From assembly GCF_003429095.1 (NCBI RefSeq), contig NZ_QVTE01000010.1:1-64000 (forward strand): 64,000 bases of DNA. The letters are read 5' to 3'. The notes under the pieces were generated by a model. It was not told the origin of the DNA. It was given only the letters and a program-made list of their open reading frames with translations, and ran no database searches. The DNA comes from Peribacillus saganii. Lineage in GTDB: Bacteria > Bacillota > Bacilli > Bacillales > DSM-1321. This document shows, piece after piece, positions 45,783-54,682 of the stretch (position 1 is the stretch's first letter; each line of letters begins with the position of its first letter). Made by a program: the position numbers and the translations under genes.

Positions 45783-45983
45783 GAAAAGCGCAAGCGCCCA
45801 GTAACGAAGTAAAGCTCAGTTCGCCACGTCCTCGCAAAGCTGTCGCTATGTTCGTGCGATGTATCACTGCCGCAGCATTCCTTGTCCTGCGGCAACGCCG
45901 GCATTAGCACATCGTGTGCGTCAGGCTTTATTTTCCTGCGGGAAAAAAGTTGCTGGGCGCTGCAGCTAGATATCTGTACTTGT
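45783..45983 (+). repeat. Dispersed intergenic repeat, copy 9, long form (hbd-thl)
   Basis: Left end GAAAAGCGCAAGCGCCCAG and right end GCTGGGCGCTGCAGCTAG have nine perfectly paired terminal bases (AGCGCCCAG/CTGGGCGCT). The core has CGCCACGTCCTCGCAAAGC, CATTCCTTGTCCTGCGGCAA and CAGGCTTTATTTTCCTGCG. It sits inside an operon, just upstream of the hbd ribosome-binding site. Confidence 0.88.
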
Positions 45984-46058
45984 AATAAGTTTCCACTAAG
46001 TCTTTAATAAATGACTGAATCTAATTCTCGCACACCCGCACATCGAATTTAGCTAAGA

Positions 46059-47249
46059 TTATGCTTGTTTAGGCACTTCTATCAGGATAGCATCACCCTG
46101 TCCGCCACCGCTGCAGATGGCTGCAATTCCTAAACCTCCGCCACGGCGCTTTAGCTCATGCATAAGAGTGACAATAATCCTTGCCCCGCTCGCACCGATT
46201 GGATGCCCAATTGCTACAGCACCGCCGTTTACATTGACTTTTTCCGGGTCCACATTCGCAATCCTGCTGCTGGCAAGAGCTACAGCGGCAAAGGCTTCGT
46301 TGATTTCAAATAAATCTATTTCTTCAAGCGATTTTCCAGTCTTTTTTAAAATTTCATTAATTACTAATCCCGGTGTTTTTGGAAAGTCTTTTGCTTCCAC
46401 AGCAACTTCTGCGTGTCCAAGAATAAAGGCAAATGGAGTTTTTCCTTCCTTTTGAGCGCGTTCTTCACTCATTAGGACAAGTGCTCCTGCTCCGTCATTA
46501 ACTCCTGGTGCATTTCCCGCTGTAATGGTCCCTTCGTTATTGAAGGCTGCCCCCAATTTAGCAAGCTTTTCAATAGAGGTATCTTTTCTCGGTGCTTCAT
46601 CATTTGCAACCGTAACCGGCTCTCCTTTTCGGACTGGAACAGTTACAGGTACAATTTCCTCCGCCAGCACTCCCGCTTCAATGGCTTCAATGGCTTTTTG
46701 ATGACTGCGGAAGGCCCACTCATCCTGTTCTTCACGCGAAAGCTCAAGATCAGTTGCTGTACTGTTGCCATAAGTTCCCATATGGACGCCTGTGAAACTG
46801 CAGCTCAACCCATCATGGATCATTAAGTCCTTCATCGGAGCATCGCCCATACGTAGACCCCATCTTGCTTTAGGGACAAAATAAGGGGCGTTGCTCATTG
46901 ATTCCATCCCCCCGGCTACAATAACTTCTTCATCTCCAGAACGAATGATCTGATCAGCCAAGGTAACACTGCGAAGTCCGGAAGCACAAACTTTGTTGAT
47001 CGTCTCCGTCTTTACTTCCCAAGGGATGCCCGCGTGCCTTGATGCCTGCCTTGAAGGAATTTGCCCTTGTCCAGCCTGAAGCACATTGCCCATAATTACT
47101 TCATCCACCTGATTTGGCTCTATTCCCGCACGGTTAAGCGCTTCCTTAATAGCGATACCTCCCAGCTGCGAAGCTGTTAAGCTGCTCAAACCCCCTCCAA
47201 ACTTTCCAAAAGGTGTTCTTACGCCACTGACAATAACTGTTTTCGCCAT
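46059..47249 (-). CDS. thl: Acetyl-CoA acetyltransferase (thiolase)
   Basis: The 396-residue thiolase (MmgA/AtoB type) condenses two acetyl-CoA or cleaves acetoacetyl-CoA. The nucleophile Cys lies in [12 protein letters not shown] (about residue 89), the His in [18 protein letters not shown] (about 349), and the second Cys in [12 protein letters not shown] (about 379). GAGGAGGAGA precedes the ATG. It is the first gene of the acyl-CoA operon, and its promoter region holds an operator (47296-47313) and a cre-like site (47383-47396). Confidence 0.95.
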   Translation of the reverse strand: MAKTVIVSGVRTPFGKFGGGLSSLTASQLGGIAIKEALNRAGIEPNQVDEVIMGNVLQAGQGQIPSRQASRHAGIPWEVKTETINKVCASGLRSVTLADQIIRSGDEEVIVAGGMESMSNAPYFVPKARWGLRMGDAPMKDLMIHDGLSCSFTGVHMGTYGNSTATDLELSREEQDEWAFRSHQKAIEAIEAGVLAEEIVPVTVPVRKGEPVTVANDEAPRKDTSIEKLAKLGAAFNNEGTITAGNAPGVNDGAGALVLMSEERAQKEGKTPFAFILGHAEVAVEAKDFPKTPGLVINEILKKTGKSLEEIDLFEINEAFAAVALASSRIANVDPEKVNVNGGAVAIGHPIGASGARIIVTLMHELKRRGGGLGIAAICSGGGQGDAILIEVPKQA

Positions 47250-47295
47250 AATTCTCCTCCTCTTTTCTTTTTTATTTCTTTATTAATATTTTAAC

Positions 47296-47313
47296 TGACT
47301 GAACGCTCGTTCA
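47296..47313. promoter_or_regulatory. Probable TetR/FadR-type operator before thl
   Basis: TGACTGAACGCTCGTTCA is an imperfect palindrome. It matches the reverse complement of the site at 49774-49791 in 16 of 18 positions and resembles the B. subtilis FadR box (TGAATGA, four bases, TCATTCA). Confidence 0.7.
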
Positions 47314-47382
47314 CCCCAGCTCGGGACAAAAGCCCGGATTTAGTCCGAGCTGAAAATTCCCTGCTAAAATTAACTAAATAAA

Positions 47383-47396
47383 TGTAAGCGCTTTAT
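47383..47396. promoter_or_regulatory. cre-like CcpA site upstream of thl
   Basis: TGTAAGCGCTTTAT matches the cre consensus TGWAANCGNTNWCA in all but the last two positions. It lies upstream of the operator at 47296. Confidence 0.45.
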
Positions 47397-47494
47397 TCAC
47401 TCTTCTATAGTACCAACTTTTATGAAAATATTAAATAATTTGTGATTACATTCCAAAAGTATTTTTGAATTGTCATTTTTTTAATAGTTTAGTT

Positions 47495-47544
47495 AAAGAA
47501 ATGCCTGCATCCTTATAATCTCCTTCAAGTGCAGGTGCAGGCAT
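47495..47544 (-). terminator. Terminator downstream of ywjF
   Basis: ATGCCTGCA (47501-47509) pairs with TGCAGGCAT (47536-47544), and TTTCTTT follows on the minus strand. With the operator and cre-like site it accounts for the 317-base gap 47250-47566. Confidence 0.8.
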
Positions 47545-47566
47545 TGTTGTAATTTTATTAAACGGT

Positions 47567-49678
47567 TTAGGAAACTAACGCTTCTTTTTCACCGATAATG
47601 GATTTCTCCAAAAGCTCGGCTACATCATATGTTTTAACATCTTCTTCTACTTCTTTAGCTTTTGTGCCGTCTGTGATCATTGTTAGACAGTACGGGCAGC
47701 CTGAGCTAATGACAGAAGGATTCACATCAAGAGCCTGTTCAGTGCGGGCCACATTAATGCGGTGTCCTGTTTCTTCTTCCATCCACATTAATCCGCCGCC
47801 GGCTCCACAGCACATTCCTGTTTCACGGTTGCGTTCCATTTCAACAAGCTTTACTCCTGGGATTGCTTTTAGGATATCACGAGGTGCATCGTACACTTCG
47901 TTGTATCGGCCCAGGTAGCACGAGTCATGGAAGGTAATCGTTTCGTTAACCGCATGTTGTGGAACAAGCTTTCCTTCCTTTACTAGTTTGGCAAGCAACT
48001 CTGTATGGTGATATACCTCAGCCTGCAAGCCGAAATCAGGATACTCATTTTTAAATATGTTGTAAGCGTGAGGGTCGATTGTGACGATCTTCTTCACTTC
48101 ATTTTTTTCAAACTCTTCAATGTTCTTAGTTGCAAGCTCCTGGAAAATAAACTCATTACCTAAACGGCGCGGTGTATCACCGGAGTTCTTTTCCTTATTG
48201 CCCAAAATTGCGAACTTAACGCCGGCCTCATTCATCAACTTGGCAAAGGATAGAGCAATCTTTTGGCTGCGATTGTCATAAGATCCCATAGAACCAACCC
48301 AGAATAAGTATTCAAATTCCTCGCCAGCTTTACTAACCTCTTTTACTGTCGGAACATGCACATCATCCCTGATTTCACGCCAGTTTTCTCTTTCCTTACG
48401 GTTAAGTCCCCACGGATTGCCCTGACGTTCAATATTCTGCATCGCCCGCTGTGCATCTGCATCCATTTTCCCTTCCGTCAGTACAAGGTAACGGCGCATA
48501 TCAATAATTTTATCCACGTGTTCATTCATTACTGGACACTGATCTTCACAGTTCCGGCACGTCGTACAAGCCCACAGTTCTTCTTCTGTAATAACCTCGC
48601 CAATAAGGCTTGGACTATAATCCAAAGCGGCAGCTGATTCCTGAGCCCCTTGGGAAGCTCCTGCAAGTGCCAGCTGGTTTCCTTTTGTATTGGAAAAAAC
48701 AAATGTCGGAACCCATGGCTGCTTTGTCGTAATGGCTGCACCCTTGTTCGTAAGATGATCACGCATTTTCAAAATAATATCCATAGGTGAAAGCATTTTC
48801 CCTGTACCTGTGGCTGGACACATATTTGTACAGCGTCCGCACTCCACGCATGCATACAGGTCAATTAACTGGTATTGGTTGAAATCTTCAATTTTGCCGG
48901 CCCCAAAGGATTCCTGAGATTCATCTTCGAAATCGATCTTTTTGAGTTTGCCCGGGTTATCAAGGCGGCTAAAATATACATTTGCTGGCCCGGCGATTAA
49001 GTGGGCATGCTTAGATTGCGGAATATATACCAGGAAAGTAAGCAGGAACAGCAGGTGTATCCACCATGCAATATAAAAAACAACGATGGCTGCTGTTGTG
49101 CCCATCCAGCCCAATGCTGCAGCAATGCTGGAGGCAACTGGCTCTGACCATACTCCTGCATGATCGTGCCAGACCATGCTCGCTCCATTTCCTAAAAGCA
49201 CTGAAAGCATTAATCCGCCGATCAGAAGCAATACGATCCCTGATTTAAAGCCGCGCTTAAGACGGACCAGCTTTTCAACATAGCGGCGGTAGAAAGCCCA
49301 GACAACCGCCACAAGGATGACCAGTGTTACTATTTCCTGGAAAAAGGTAAAAGCAGGATATAAAGGTCCAAGCGGCAGATGCGCACCCGGTTTAATCCCT
49401 TTAATGATAAAATCGATAGCCCCAAGCTGGACAAGGATAAATCCATAGAAAAACATGACGTGGATCGCCCCGCTCTTCTTATCCTTCAGCAGCTTTTTCT
49501 GGCCAAAGACATTGACCCAAACCTTGTCAAGCCTTTCCTTGACACGGTTATCAAACTCGGCTTTTTTGCCGAGCTTAATATATTCCATTCTTGTCCTGAT
49601 CAAATAGACAAACAAGCTCGCAGCGTAAGCGGTTACAATCAAAAACGCAATAAGATTAATCCACAATAATGGATTCAT
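47567..49678 (-). CDS. ywjF: Membrane Fe-S oxidoreductase (YwjF-like, heterodisulfide reductase-related)
   Basis: The 703-residue protein has an N-terminal membrane part with about five hydrophobic segments (residues 1-230), resembling a cytochrome-b-type NarI-like domain. Two [4Fe-4S] motifs follow, CVECGRCTNMCPATGTGK near residue 280 and CTTCRNCEDQCPVMNEH near 372, then two CCG domains (CYLGRYN...CCGAGGG and SSGCPYCLTM near 590-670). It is thought to pass electrons from acyl-CoA oxidation (via ETF) to the membrane quinone pool. Its promoter carries the same operator as thl, which supports a beta-oxidation role. Confidence 0.92.
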   Translation of the reverse strand: MNPLLWINLIAFLIVTAYAASLFVYLIRTRMEYIKLGKKAEFDNRVKERLDKVWVNVFGQKKLLKDKKSGAIHVMFFYGFILVQLGAIDFIIKGIKPGAHLPLGPLYPAFTFFQEIVTLVILVAVVWAFYRRYVEKLVRLKRGFKSGIVLLLIGGLMLSVLLGNGASMVWHDHAGVWSEPVASSIAAALGWMGTTAAIVVFYIAWWIHLLFLLTFLVYIPQSKHAHLIAGPANVYFSRLDNPGKLKKIDFEDESQESFGAGKIEDFNQYQLIDLYACVECGRCTNMCPATGTGKMLSPMDIILKMRDHLTNKGAAITTKQPWVPTFVFSNTKGNQLALAGASQGAQESAAALDYSPSLIGEVITEEELWACTTCRNCEDQCPVMNEHVDKIIDMRRYLVLTEGKMDADAQRAMQNIERQGNPWGLNRKERENWREIRDDVHVPTVKEVSKAGEEFEYLFWVGSMGSYDNRSQKIALSFAKLMNEAGVKFAILGNKEKNSGDTPRRLGNEFIFQELATKNIEEFEKNEVKKIVTIDPHAYNIFKNEYPDFGLQAEVYHHTELLAKLVKEGKLVPQHAVNETITFHDSCYLGRYNEVYDAPRDILKAIPGVKLVEMERNRETGMCCGAGGGLMWMEEETGHRINVARTEQALDVNPSVISSGCPYCLTMITDGTKAKEVEEDVKTYDVAELLEKSIIGEKEALVS

Positions 49679-49763
49679 AATTTCCTGCTCCTTTCCCGGC
49701 TTTTAATTAATTTAAAAAATTATAAACTATTCAATTTTTCTGACATATGTAATTATTATTCTT

Positions 49764-49792
49764 ATTATAAAAATGAATGAGCATTCAGTCAA
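49764..49792 (-). promoter_or_regulatory. Sigma-A promoter of ywjF overlapped by a TetR/FadR-type operator
   Basis: The minus strand reads TTGACT (49787-49792), a 17-base spacer and TATAAT (49764-49769). The operator TGAATGAGCATTCAGTCA (49774-49791, plus strand) covers the -35 element and most of the spacer, so bound regulator would block RNA polymerase. Confidence 0.8.
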
Positions 49793-49897
49793 CAGTTTTT
49801 TCTTCAGAATTACTTCTCGCAGATTTGTTTAACATGGATGAAGCAGCCATTTTTGAGATACGCTATTACTATCATTATAGACTAAGGAGCGGGTTGA

Positions 49898-51103
49898 ATG
49901 ACAATTGTTTTTATACTACTATTGGCATTTTTATTAGCCGCTCTTTGGCTGCGCATAGATTTTTTACGAGGAAAGAAGCTGCATAAGCAGAAATATGAAA
50001 AGAAAGATTATCCGATTAGATATGCTGACTTAAGTTTTTTTACTGAAGGGAAAATGCTATTTTCTGATTTATTCGAGGAAATCCTCCGTGCTAAGCAGCA
50101 TGTTCATTTGATTTGTTATATCGTACGAGAGGATTCAATAGGCCATCATTTTTTTTCATTATTAAAGTCCAAAGCAAAAGAAGGAGTTGAGGTCAGGCTT
50201 TTGCTTGATTGGGTAGGAAGCAACCGCCTCAACCCCACTATAATCAGGGAATTAAAAGAGGCTGGAGTCCATTTTTCATTTTGTCAGGTTCCAAGGCTCC
50301 CCTATCTCTTTTATTCACTCCAGGTGAGGAATCATAAAAAAATTTGTGTGATTGATGGCCGGGTGGGTTATCTCGGCGGCTTCAATATTGGCGATGAGTA
50401 TATTGGCGGGGATCCAAAATTAAGTCCATGGCGTGATTATCACTTAAAAATGACAGGCGAAGGTGTTACAGATTTACAGGCTGAATTTCTCCAGGATTGG
50501 CAGAATGCTACTGGGGAGGATTTACAGACTGACCCCAACTATCAATGGCCTGATGAATCCAGAGGAAAATGCCGGCATCAATTTTTCTCTACCGAGGGAA
50601 TTGGGCTGGAGGAAAATTATCAAAAGCTTTTAAGAATGGCTGAAAAAAAAATCGTAATCGGAACCCCCTACTTCATCCCTAGCGAAAGGCTCATGACCGA
50701 GCTTCTGGGTGCACTGGCGAGAAACGTGGAGATAACGATTATCGTACCGCAGACAGCCGATCACTCACTAGTTCGGGAAGCATCCTATCAGTACTTTCGC
50801 AGGCTGCTTAAACAAGGGGCTAACATCCTCCAGTTCCAGCATGGCTTCTATCACTCGAAAATCATTTTGATTGATGATAAGGTTTGTGATATCGGAACGG
50901 CTAATTTTGATAAGAGAAGCCTCTTCCTTAATCATGAAATGAATTGCTACGTATATGACCCAAGCTGCATTGATGCCCTGAAGAAGGAACTCGATAAGGA
51001 TATTCGAAGTTCCTTCCCGGTTTCAAAAAAACTGTTGGACAAACCGGGTTTTAGCCTTAAGTTAAAGGAAACCTGTGCCCGCTTGATTTCCAACTTTTTA
51101 TAA
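49898..51103 (+). CDS. clsB: Minor cardiolipin synthase (phospholipase D family), YwjE/ClsB
   Basis: The 401-residue protein has one N-terminal membrane segment (residues 2-22) and two phospholipase D motifs: NHKKICVIDGRVGYLGGFN (about residues 147-165) and YHSKIILIDDKVCDIGTANFD (about 318-338). The second half has the NHEMNCYV segment typical of bacterial cardiolipin synthases. It makes cardiolipin from two phosphatidylglycerols. AAGGAGCGG precedes the ATG. The gene diverges from ywjF and is followed by uvsE after 16 bases. Confidence 0.92.
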   Translation: MTIVFILLLAFLLAALWLRIDFLRGKKLHKQKYEKKDYPIRYADLSFFTEGKMLFSDLFEEILRAKQHVHLICYIVREDSIGHHFFSLLKSKAKEGVEVRLLLDWVGSNRLNPTIIRELKEAGVHFSFCQVPRLPYLFYSLQVRNHKKICVIDGRVGYLGGFNIGDEYIGGDPKLSPWRDYHLKMTGEGVTDLQAEFLQDWQNATGEDLQTDPNYQWPDESRGKCRHQFFSTEGIGLEENYQKLLRMAEKKIVIGTPYFIPSERLMTELLGALARNVEITIIVPQTADHSLVREASYQYFRRLLKQGANILQFQHGFYHSKIILIDDKVCDIGTANFDKRSLFLNHEMNCYVYDPSCIDALKKELDKDIRSSFPVSKKLLDKPGFSLKLKETCARLISNFL

Positions 51104-51119
51104 TTAAAAGGAGGATGCT

Positions 51120-52076
51120 ATGATAATCCGGTTTGGCTATGTTTCCACAGCAACTTCATTATGGGAGTCTTCCCCTGCCAGGACAGTTACGTTTAAACGA
51201 TTTCAGGAGCTGGGCAGCAAACAAGGATTTACAAAAGTCCTGGAGATAACCCGCCAAAATCTGAACAATACACTGCGGACCCTATACTATAATGCGGCAC
51301 ATGAAATATCTGTATATCGCCTATCCAGCTCCATCGTGCCTTTAGCCACCCATCCCGAGCTGCTATGGGATTTTGTCACTCCCTTTAAGGAAGAATGGCA
51401 GGAAATCGGGGACTGGATTAAGCGGCATAATATGCGGGTTAGCTTCCACCCAAATCAGTTTACATTGTTTACGAGTGATAAGCCGCATATCACCGCGAAT
51501 GCTGTGAGAGATTTGGAATATCATTACCGGATGTTTGAAGCCATGGGGATACACGGCCATTCCTACATGAATATTCATATCGGTGGCGCCTACGGTGATA
51601 AACAGGGTGCACTTGGCCGGTTTGGTGAAAATATAAAACAGCTTCCTGAGCATATCAAACGGAAAATGACCCTTGAAAATGATGATAAAACCTATACAAC
51701 AGAAGAAACTCTGCGTGTCTGCCAGTCCGAGACAGTCCCGTTGGCATTTGATTACCATCACCATATGGCCAATCCAGGGACAGTTCCGTTAGAGCTGTTG
51801 CTGCCGGAGATTGCGTTAACCTGGGCACATACAGGAATACCTCTCAAAATCCACATATCCTCTCCTAAATCAGAAAAAGAATACCGCTCTCACGCGGACT
51901 TGGTCGATTTGGATTTTATCATGCCACTGCTGCGGCTAATGAAAGAACTGCAGCTGGATGCCGATTTCATGGTCGAAGCCAAATCAAAGGACAAAGCTAT
52001 GCTAAAGCTGATTGAAGACGTGGCAAAAATCCGTGGGGTGAAACGGTTGAATGGCGGGACCGTGGAGTGGCGCTGA
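51120..52076 (+). CDS. uvsE: UV DNA damage endonuclease UvsE (UVDE)
   Basis: UvsE (318 residues) nicks DNA 5' of UV photoproducts, starting an alternative excision repair route. The TIM-barrel motifs are visible: IRFGYVSTAT at the start, RVSFHPNQFTLF (about residue 105), SYMNIHIGGAYGDK (about 148), LENDDKTYTTEE (about 182), FDYHHHMANPG (about 216) and KIHISSPK (about 247). AAAGGAGGATG precedes the ATG. B. subtilis ywjD is the homologue. Confidence 0.95.
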   Translation: MIIRFGYVSTATSLWESSPARTVTFKRFQELGSKQGFTKVLEITRQNLNNTLRTLYYNAAHEISVYRLSSSIVPLATHPELLWDFVTPFKEEWQEIGDWIKRHNMRVSFHPNQFTLFTSDKPHITANAVRDLEYHYRMFEAMGIHGHSYMNIHIGGAYGDKQGALGRFGENIKQLPEHIKRKMTLENDDKTYTTEETLRVCQSETVPLAFDYHHHMANPGTVPLELLLPEIALTWAHTGIPLKIHISSPKSEKEYRSHADLVDLDFIMPLLRLMKELQLDADFMVEAKSKDKAMLKLIEDVAKIRGVKRLNGGTVEWR

Positions 52077-52106
52077 AAACCCACCGAAAAGCTTGCGGAT
52101 TATAGG

Positions 52107-52122
52107 GTGAGGCCGGCCTCAC
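52107..52122. other. 16-bp perfect GC-rich palindrome after uvsE
   Basis: GTGAGGCCGGCCTCAC is a perfect palindrome 31 bases after the uvsE stop. There is no loop and no T run, so it is a poor terminator; it could be a protein-binding site. Confidence 0.6.
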
Positions 52123-52135
52123 AGGATTGTGGGGC

Positions 52136-52520
52136 GGGAATTCATTGTTGTGAGACGGATTAAGTTTACATTCTATTTTTACGGAAATTTTCAGGGAAGA
52201 TGCTTGCTGGGTTAAACCGAGTGAGGTTGTTCATGGGATTTATGCTGGTTCTCCGGTACAGAATCATTCCTTGATTTCAGATACAAAATGTTCACGGAAT
52301 TCACTGCTGGTTTTTCCAAAAAAATATCGTTCATGGAATTCATTGCTGGTTTTTCTAAAGAATCATTCACGGGATTATTGTTCGTTTTTAATGAATTCAT
52401 GCCCATTTTTACGGAAAAAAATTACTTTTCTCGGAATGAATGAACAGTTCCACGGAATAAATCATTTTCCACGGAATTAGCCAGCGTTTTCAGGAATTAC
52501 ATTCTGTTCTCATGGAATAT
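52136..52520 (+). repeat. Degenerate tandem array built on a TTCACGGAATT-type motif
   Basis: At least ten occurrences of TTC(A/C)(C/T)GGAAT or close variants occur at 20-50 base spacing, several followed by CATTGCTGGTTTTTC. The best two are GTTCACGGAATTCACTGCTG (from 52289) and GTTCATGGAATTCATTGCTG (from about 52330). No open frame across it is convincing. It fills part of the 932-base gap 52077-53008. Confidence 0.7.
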
Positions 52521-52591
52521 AATCGACAGAGTTAATGTAATGGATTCGGATTAATACTCTTTATGACCTCCATCTGTGTCGAATTATGTAG

Positions 52592-52690
52592 AGAAATCGA
52601 TATATTTGCAAAGTCGCCGATAAAATTGCCTTAGTCGCCGATAAAAATCAAAAGTTGCCGATAAAATCAGCGAAGTCGGCGATATAATCC
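52592..52690 (+). repeat. Tandem array of about 20-bp GTCGCCGATAAAAT units
   Basis: Four clear units (AAGTCGCCGATAAAATTGCC, TAGTCGCCGATAAAAATCAA, AAGTTGCCGATAAAATCAGC, AAGTCGGCGATATAATCCCC) follow a diverged one (AAATCGATATATTTGC). Further degraded copies (TTGACGATAAA) occur to about 52850. Confidence 0.8.
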
Positions 52691-52961
52691 CCTGCTGGCT
52701 TTAACGGACGCTTTTTTGACCCTTTCATAGCGACACATACATATATCGCTAACCGATATAAAGCAAAAAGTTAATTAATGCGCCTGAAAAATTGACGATA
52801 AACGATATAATTGCTCTAAACAGATTAAATCTTGACGATAAAATTCCAATGGCTTGGACAACTCTGATTTTCGTTATAAGAGTTAGTATTTTTTTAAAAA
52901 AACTATTAAAAATTATATCGATAACGTCAAATTACGAACTCGAGCAACCGAGCCCGCTATG

Positions 52962-53001
52962 AAAGAGACCGGTATGGCCCACAAGCCATACCGGTCTCTT
53001 T
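52962..53001 (-). terminator. Terminator downstream of argS
   Basis: Arms of 17 bases, AAAGAGACCGGTATGGC and GCCATACCGGTCTCTTT, pair perfectly around a short loop. The T-rich tail is weak on the minus strand (TCTCTTTC). Confidence 0.85.
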
Positions 53002-53008
53002 ATCTTTA

Positions 53009-54679
53009 TTACATCTTCTCTGGAGCAGAAACTCCAATTATGCTTAAAGCGTTCTTTAGCGTAATCTGAACGGATTTTACCAATGATAAACGTGCTTTGC
53101 TTCTTTCAATATGCTCTGCATCCAATACTTTATCAGCATTGTAAAAGCTGTGGAAAGCAGATGCAAGGTCAAAGATATAGTTCGCAATGCGGTGGGGCAT
53201 GCGCTTTTCTGCTGCTTCTGCAATCGCTTGCGGGAATTCGCCCAGACGCTTTAGCAGCTCAATTTCCTTCTCAGACGAGATGAGCGAATAGTCAGCTTCT
53301 CCCTCATAGCTGACTTCCTGCTCGTCTCCCTGGCGAAGGATACTGGAAATACGGGCATGTGCATATTGGGCGTAATATACCGGGTTTTCATTGGATTGAG
53401 AAACCGCAAGATCCAAATCGAAATCCATATGGGTATCAGCACTTCTCATAGCAAAGAAGTAGCGTACGGCATCAAGGCCTACCTCCTCAATCAAATCGCG
53501 CATCGTCACCGCTTTTCCAGTACGCTTGCTCATCTTCATTTTCTCGCCGTCTTTATACAGGTGAACAAGCTGGATGATTTCTACTTCCAACTTCTCACGG
53601 TCATAGCCCAATGCTTCAATGGCAGCTTTCATCCTTGGGATATAGCCATGGTGGTCAGCACCCCAAATATTGATCAGCGTTTCAAAACCACGTTGAAGCT
53701 TGTCGCGGTGGTAAGCGATATCAGGAAGCAAATACGTATAAGACCCATCCTGCTTGATTAAAACGCGGTCCTTATCGTCTCCGAGCTCTGTAGACCGGAA
53801 CCAGGTAGCGCCATCCTGTTCATAAATATGTCCTCTTTCTTTTAAAGCAGAAAGTGCTTCATCAATCTTGCCGTTCTTGTACAATGAGGTTTCTGAATAC
53901 CACACATCAAAACCGACGCGGAAGTTTTCCAGGTCATTTTTCAGCTTTTCCATTTCATACTTTAAGCCGTACTCGCGGAAAAACTCAAACCTTTTTTCCT
54001 CAGGTTCATTAACAAACTTATCACCGTATTCTTTAGCCAGATCTTGACCGATTCCAACGATGTCTGCGCCATGGTATCCATCCTCCGGCATTTCCTTATC
54101 GAATCCTAGCGCCTGGAAATAACGCGCTTCAACGGAAGCAGCAAGATTATTAATCTGATTTCCAGCATCGTTAATGTAATATTCACGAGACACATCATAG
54201 CCTGCTTTAGCAAGCACATTGCATAGGGAATCGCCTACTGCAGCACCGCGGGCATGTCCAAGGTGCAGATCTCCTGTAGGGTTAGCAGAAACAAACTCTA
54301 CCTGGATTTTTTCTCCCTTGCCAAAATCGCTTTCCCCATAACGCTCACCCGCTGCTAAAATAGCCGGGACTAGCTCAGTAAGATAGCTGTTGTCCATATA
54401 AAAATTAATAAACCCAGGTCCTGCAATTTCTATTTTTTCAATGGATGCCTTTGAACGGTCAAAGTTTTCAATGATGGCTTCGGCAATCATGCGCGGCGCT
54501 TTTTTTGCTACCCTTGCCAGCTGCATGGCCATATTGGAAGAGTAATCCCCGTGAGCTTTTTCTTTTGGAATTTCCAGCACTACATTTGGAATCTGGTCTT
54601 CAGCCGCCAGCCCTCCTTTTTGCACCGCAGCTTTAATTTCCTGTTTCAGCTTGTCTTGAACCTGAGCAACAATGTTCAT
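53009..54679 (-). CDS. argS: Arginyl-tRNA synthetase
   Basis: The class I synthetase (556 residues) charges tRNA-Arg. The N-terminal additional domain (1-115) is followed by the HIGH-type motif [18 protein letters not shown] (about residue 130), the KMSKS-type motif [15 protein letters not shown] (about 378) and a C-terminal anticodon-binding domain (about 440-556) with DALRSVF-like text ALSIIGV near the end. It lies three bases after ywiB. Confidence 0.97.
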   Translation of the reverse strand: MNIVAQVQDKLKQEIKAAVQKGGLAAEDQIPNVVLEIPKEKAHGDYSSNMAMQLARVAKKAPRMIAEAIIENFDRSKASIEKIEIAGPGFINFYMDNSYLTELVPAILAAGERYGESDFGKGEKIQVEFVSANPTGDLHLGHARGAAVGDSLCNVLAKAGYDVSREYYINDAGNQINNLAASVEARYFQALGFDKEMPEDGYHGADIVGIGQDLAKEYGDKFVNEPEEKRFEFFREYGLKYEMEKLKNDLENFRVGFDVWYSETSLYKNGKIDEALSALKERGHIYEQDGATWFRSTELGDDKDRVLIKQDGSYTYLLPDIAYHRDKLQRGFETLINIWGADHHGYIPRMKAAIEALGYDREKLEVEIIQLVHLYKDGEKMKMSKRTGKAVTMRDLIEEVGLDAVRYFFAMRSADTHMDFDLDLAVSQSNENPVYYAQYAHARISSILRQGDEQEVSYEGEADYSLISSEKEIELLKRLGEFPQAIAEAAEKRMPHRIANYIFDLASAFHSFYNADKVLDAEHIERSKARLSLVKSVQITLKNALSIIGVSAPEKM

Positions 54680-54682
54680 CGT

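Noticed and set aside
52136-52690. CRISPR array or broken repeat protein gene after uvsE
   Set aside because: Repeats are short and degenerate with irregular spacing, and no frame gives a convincing protein.
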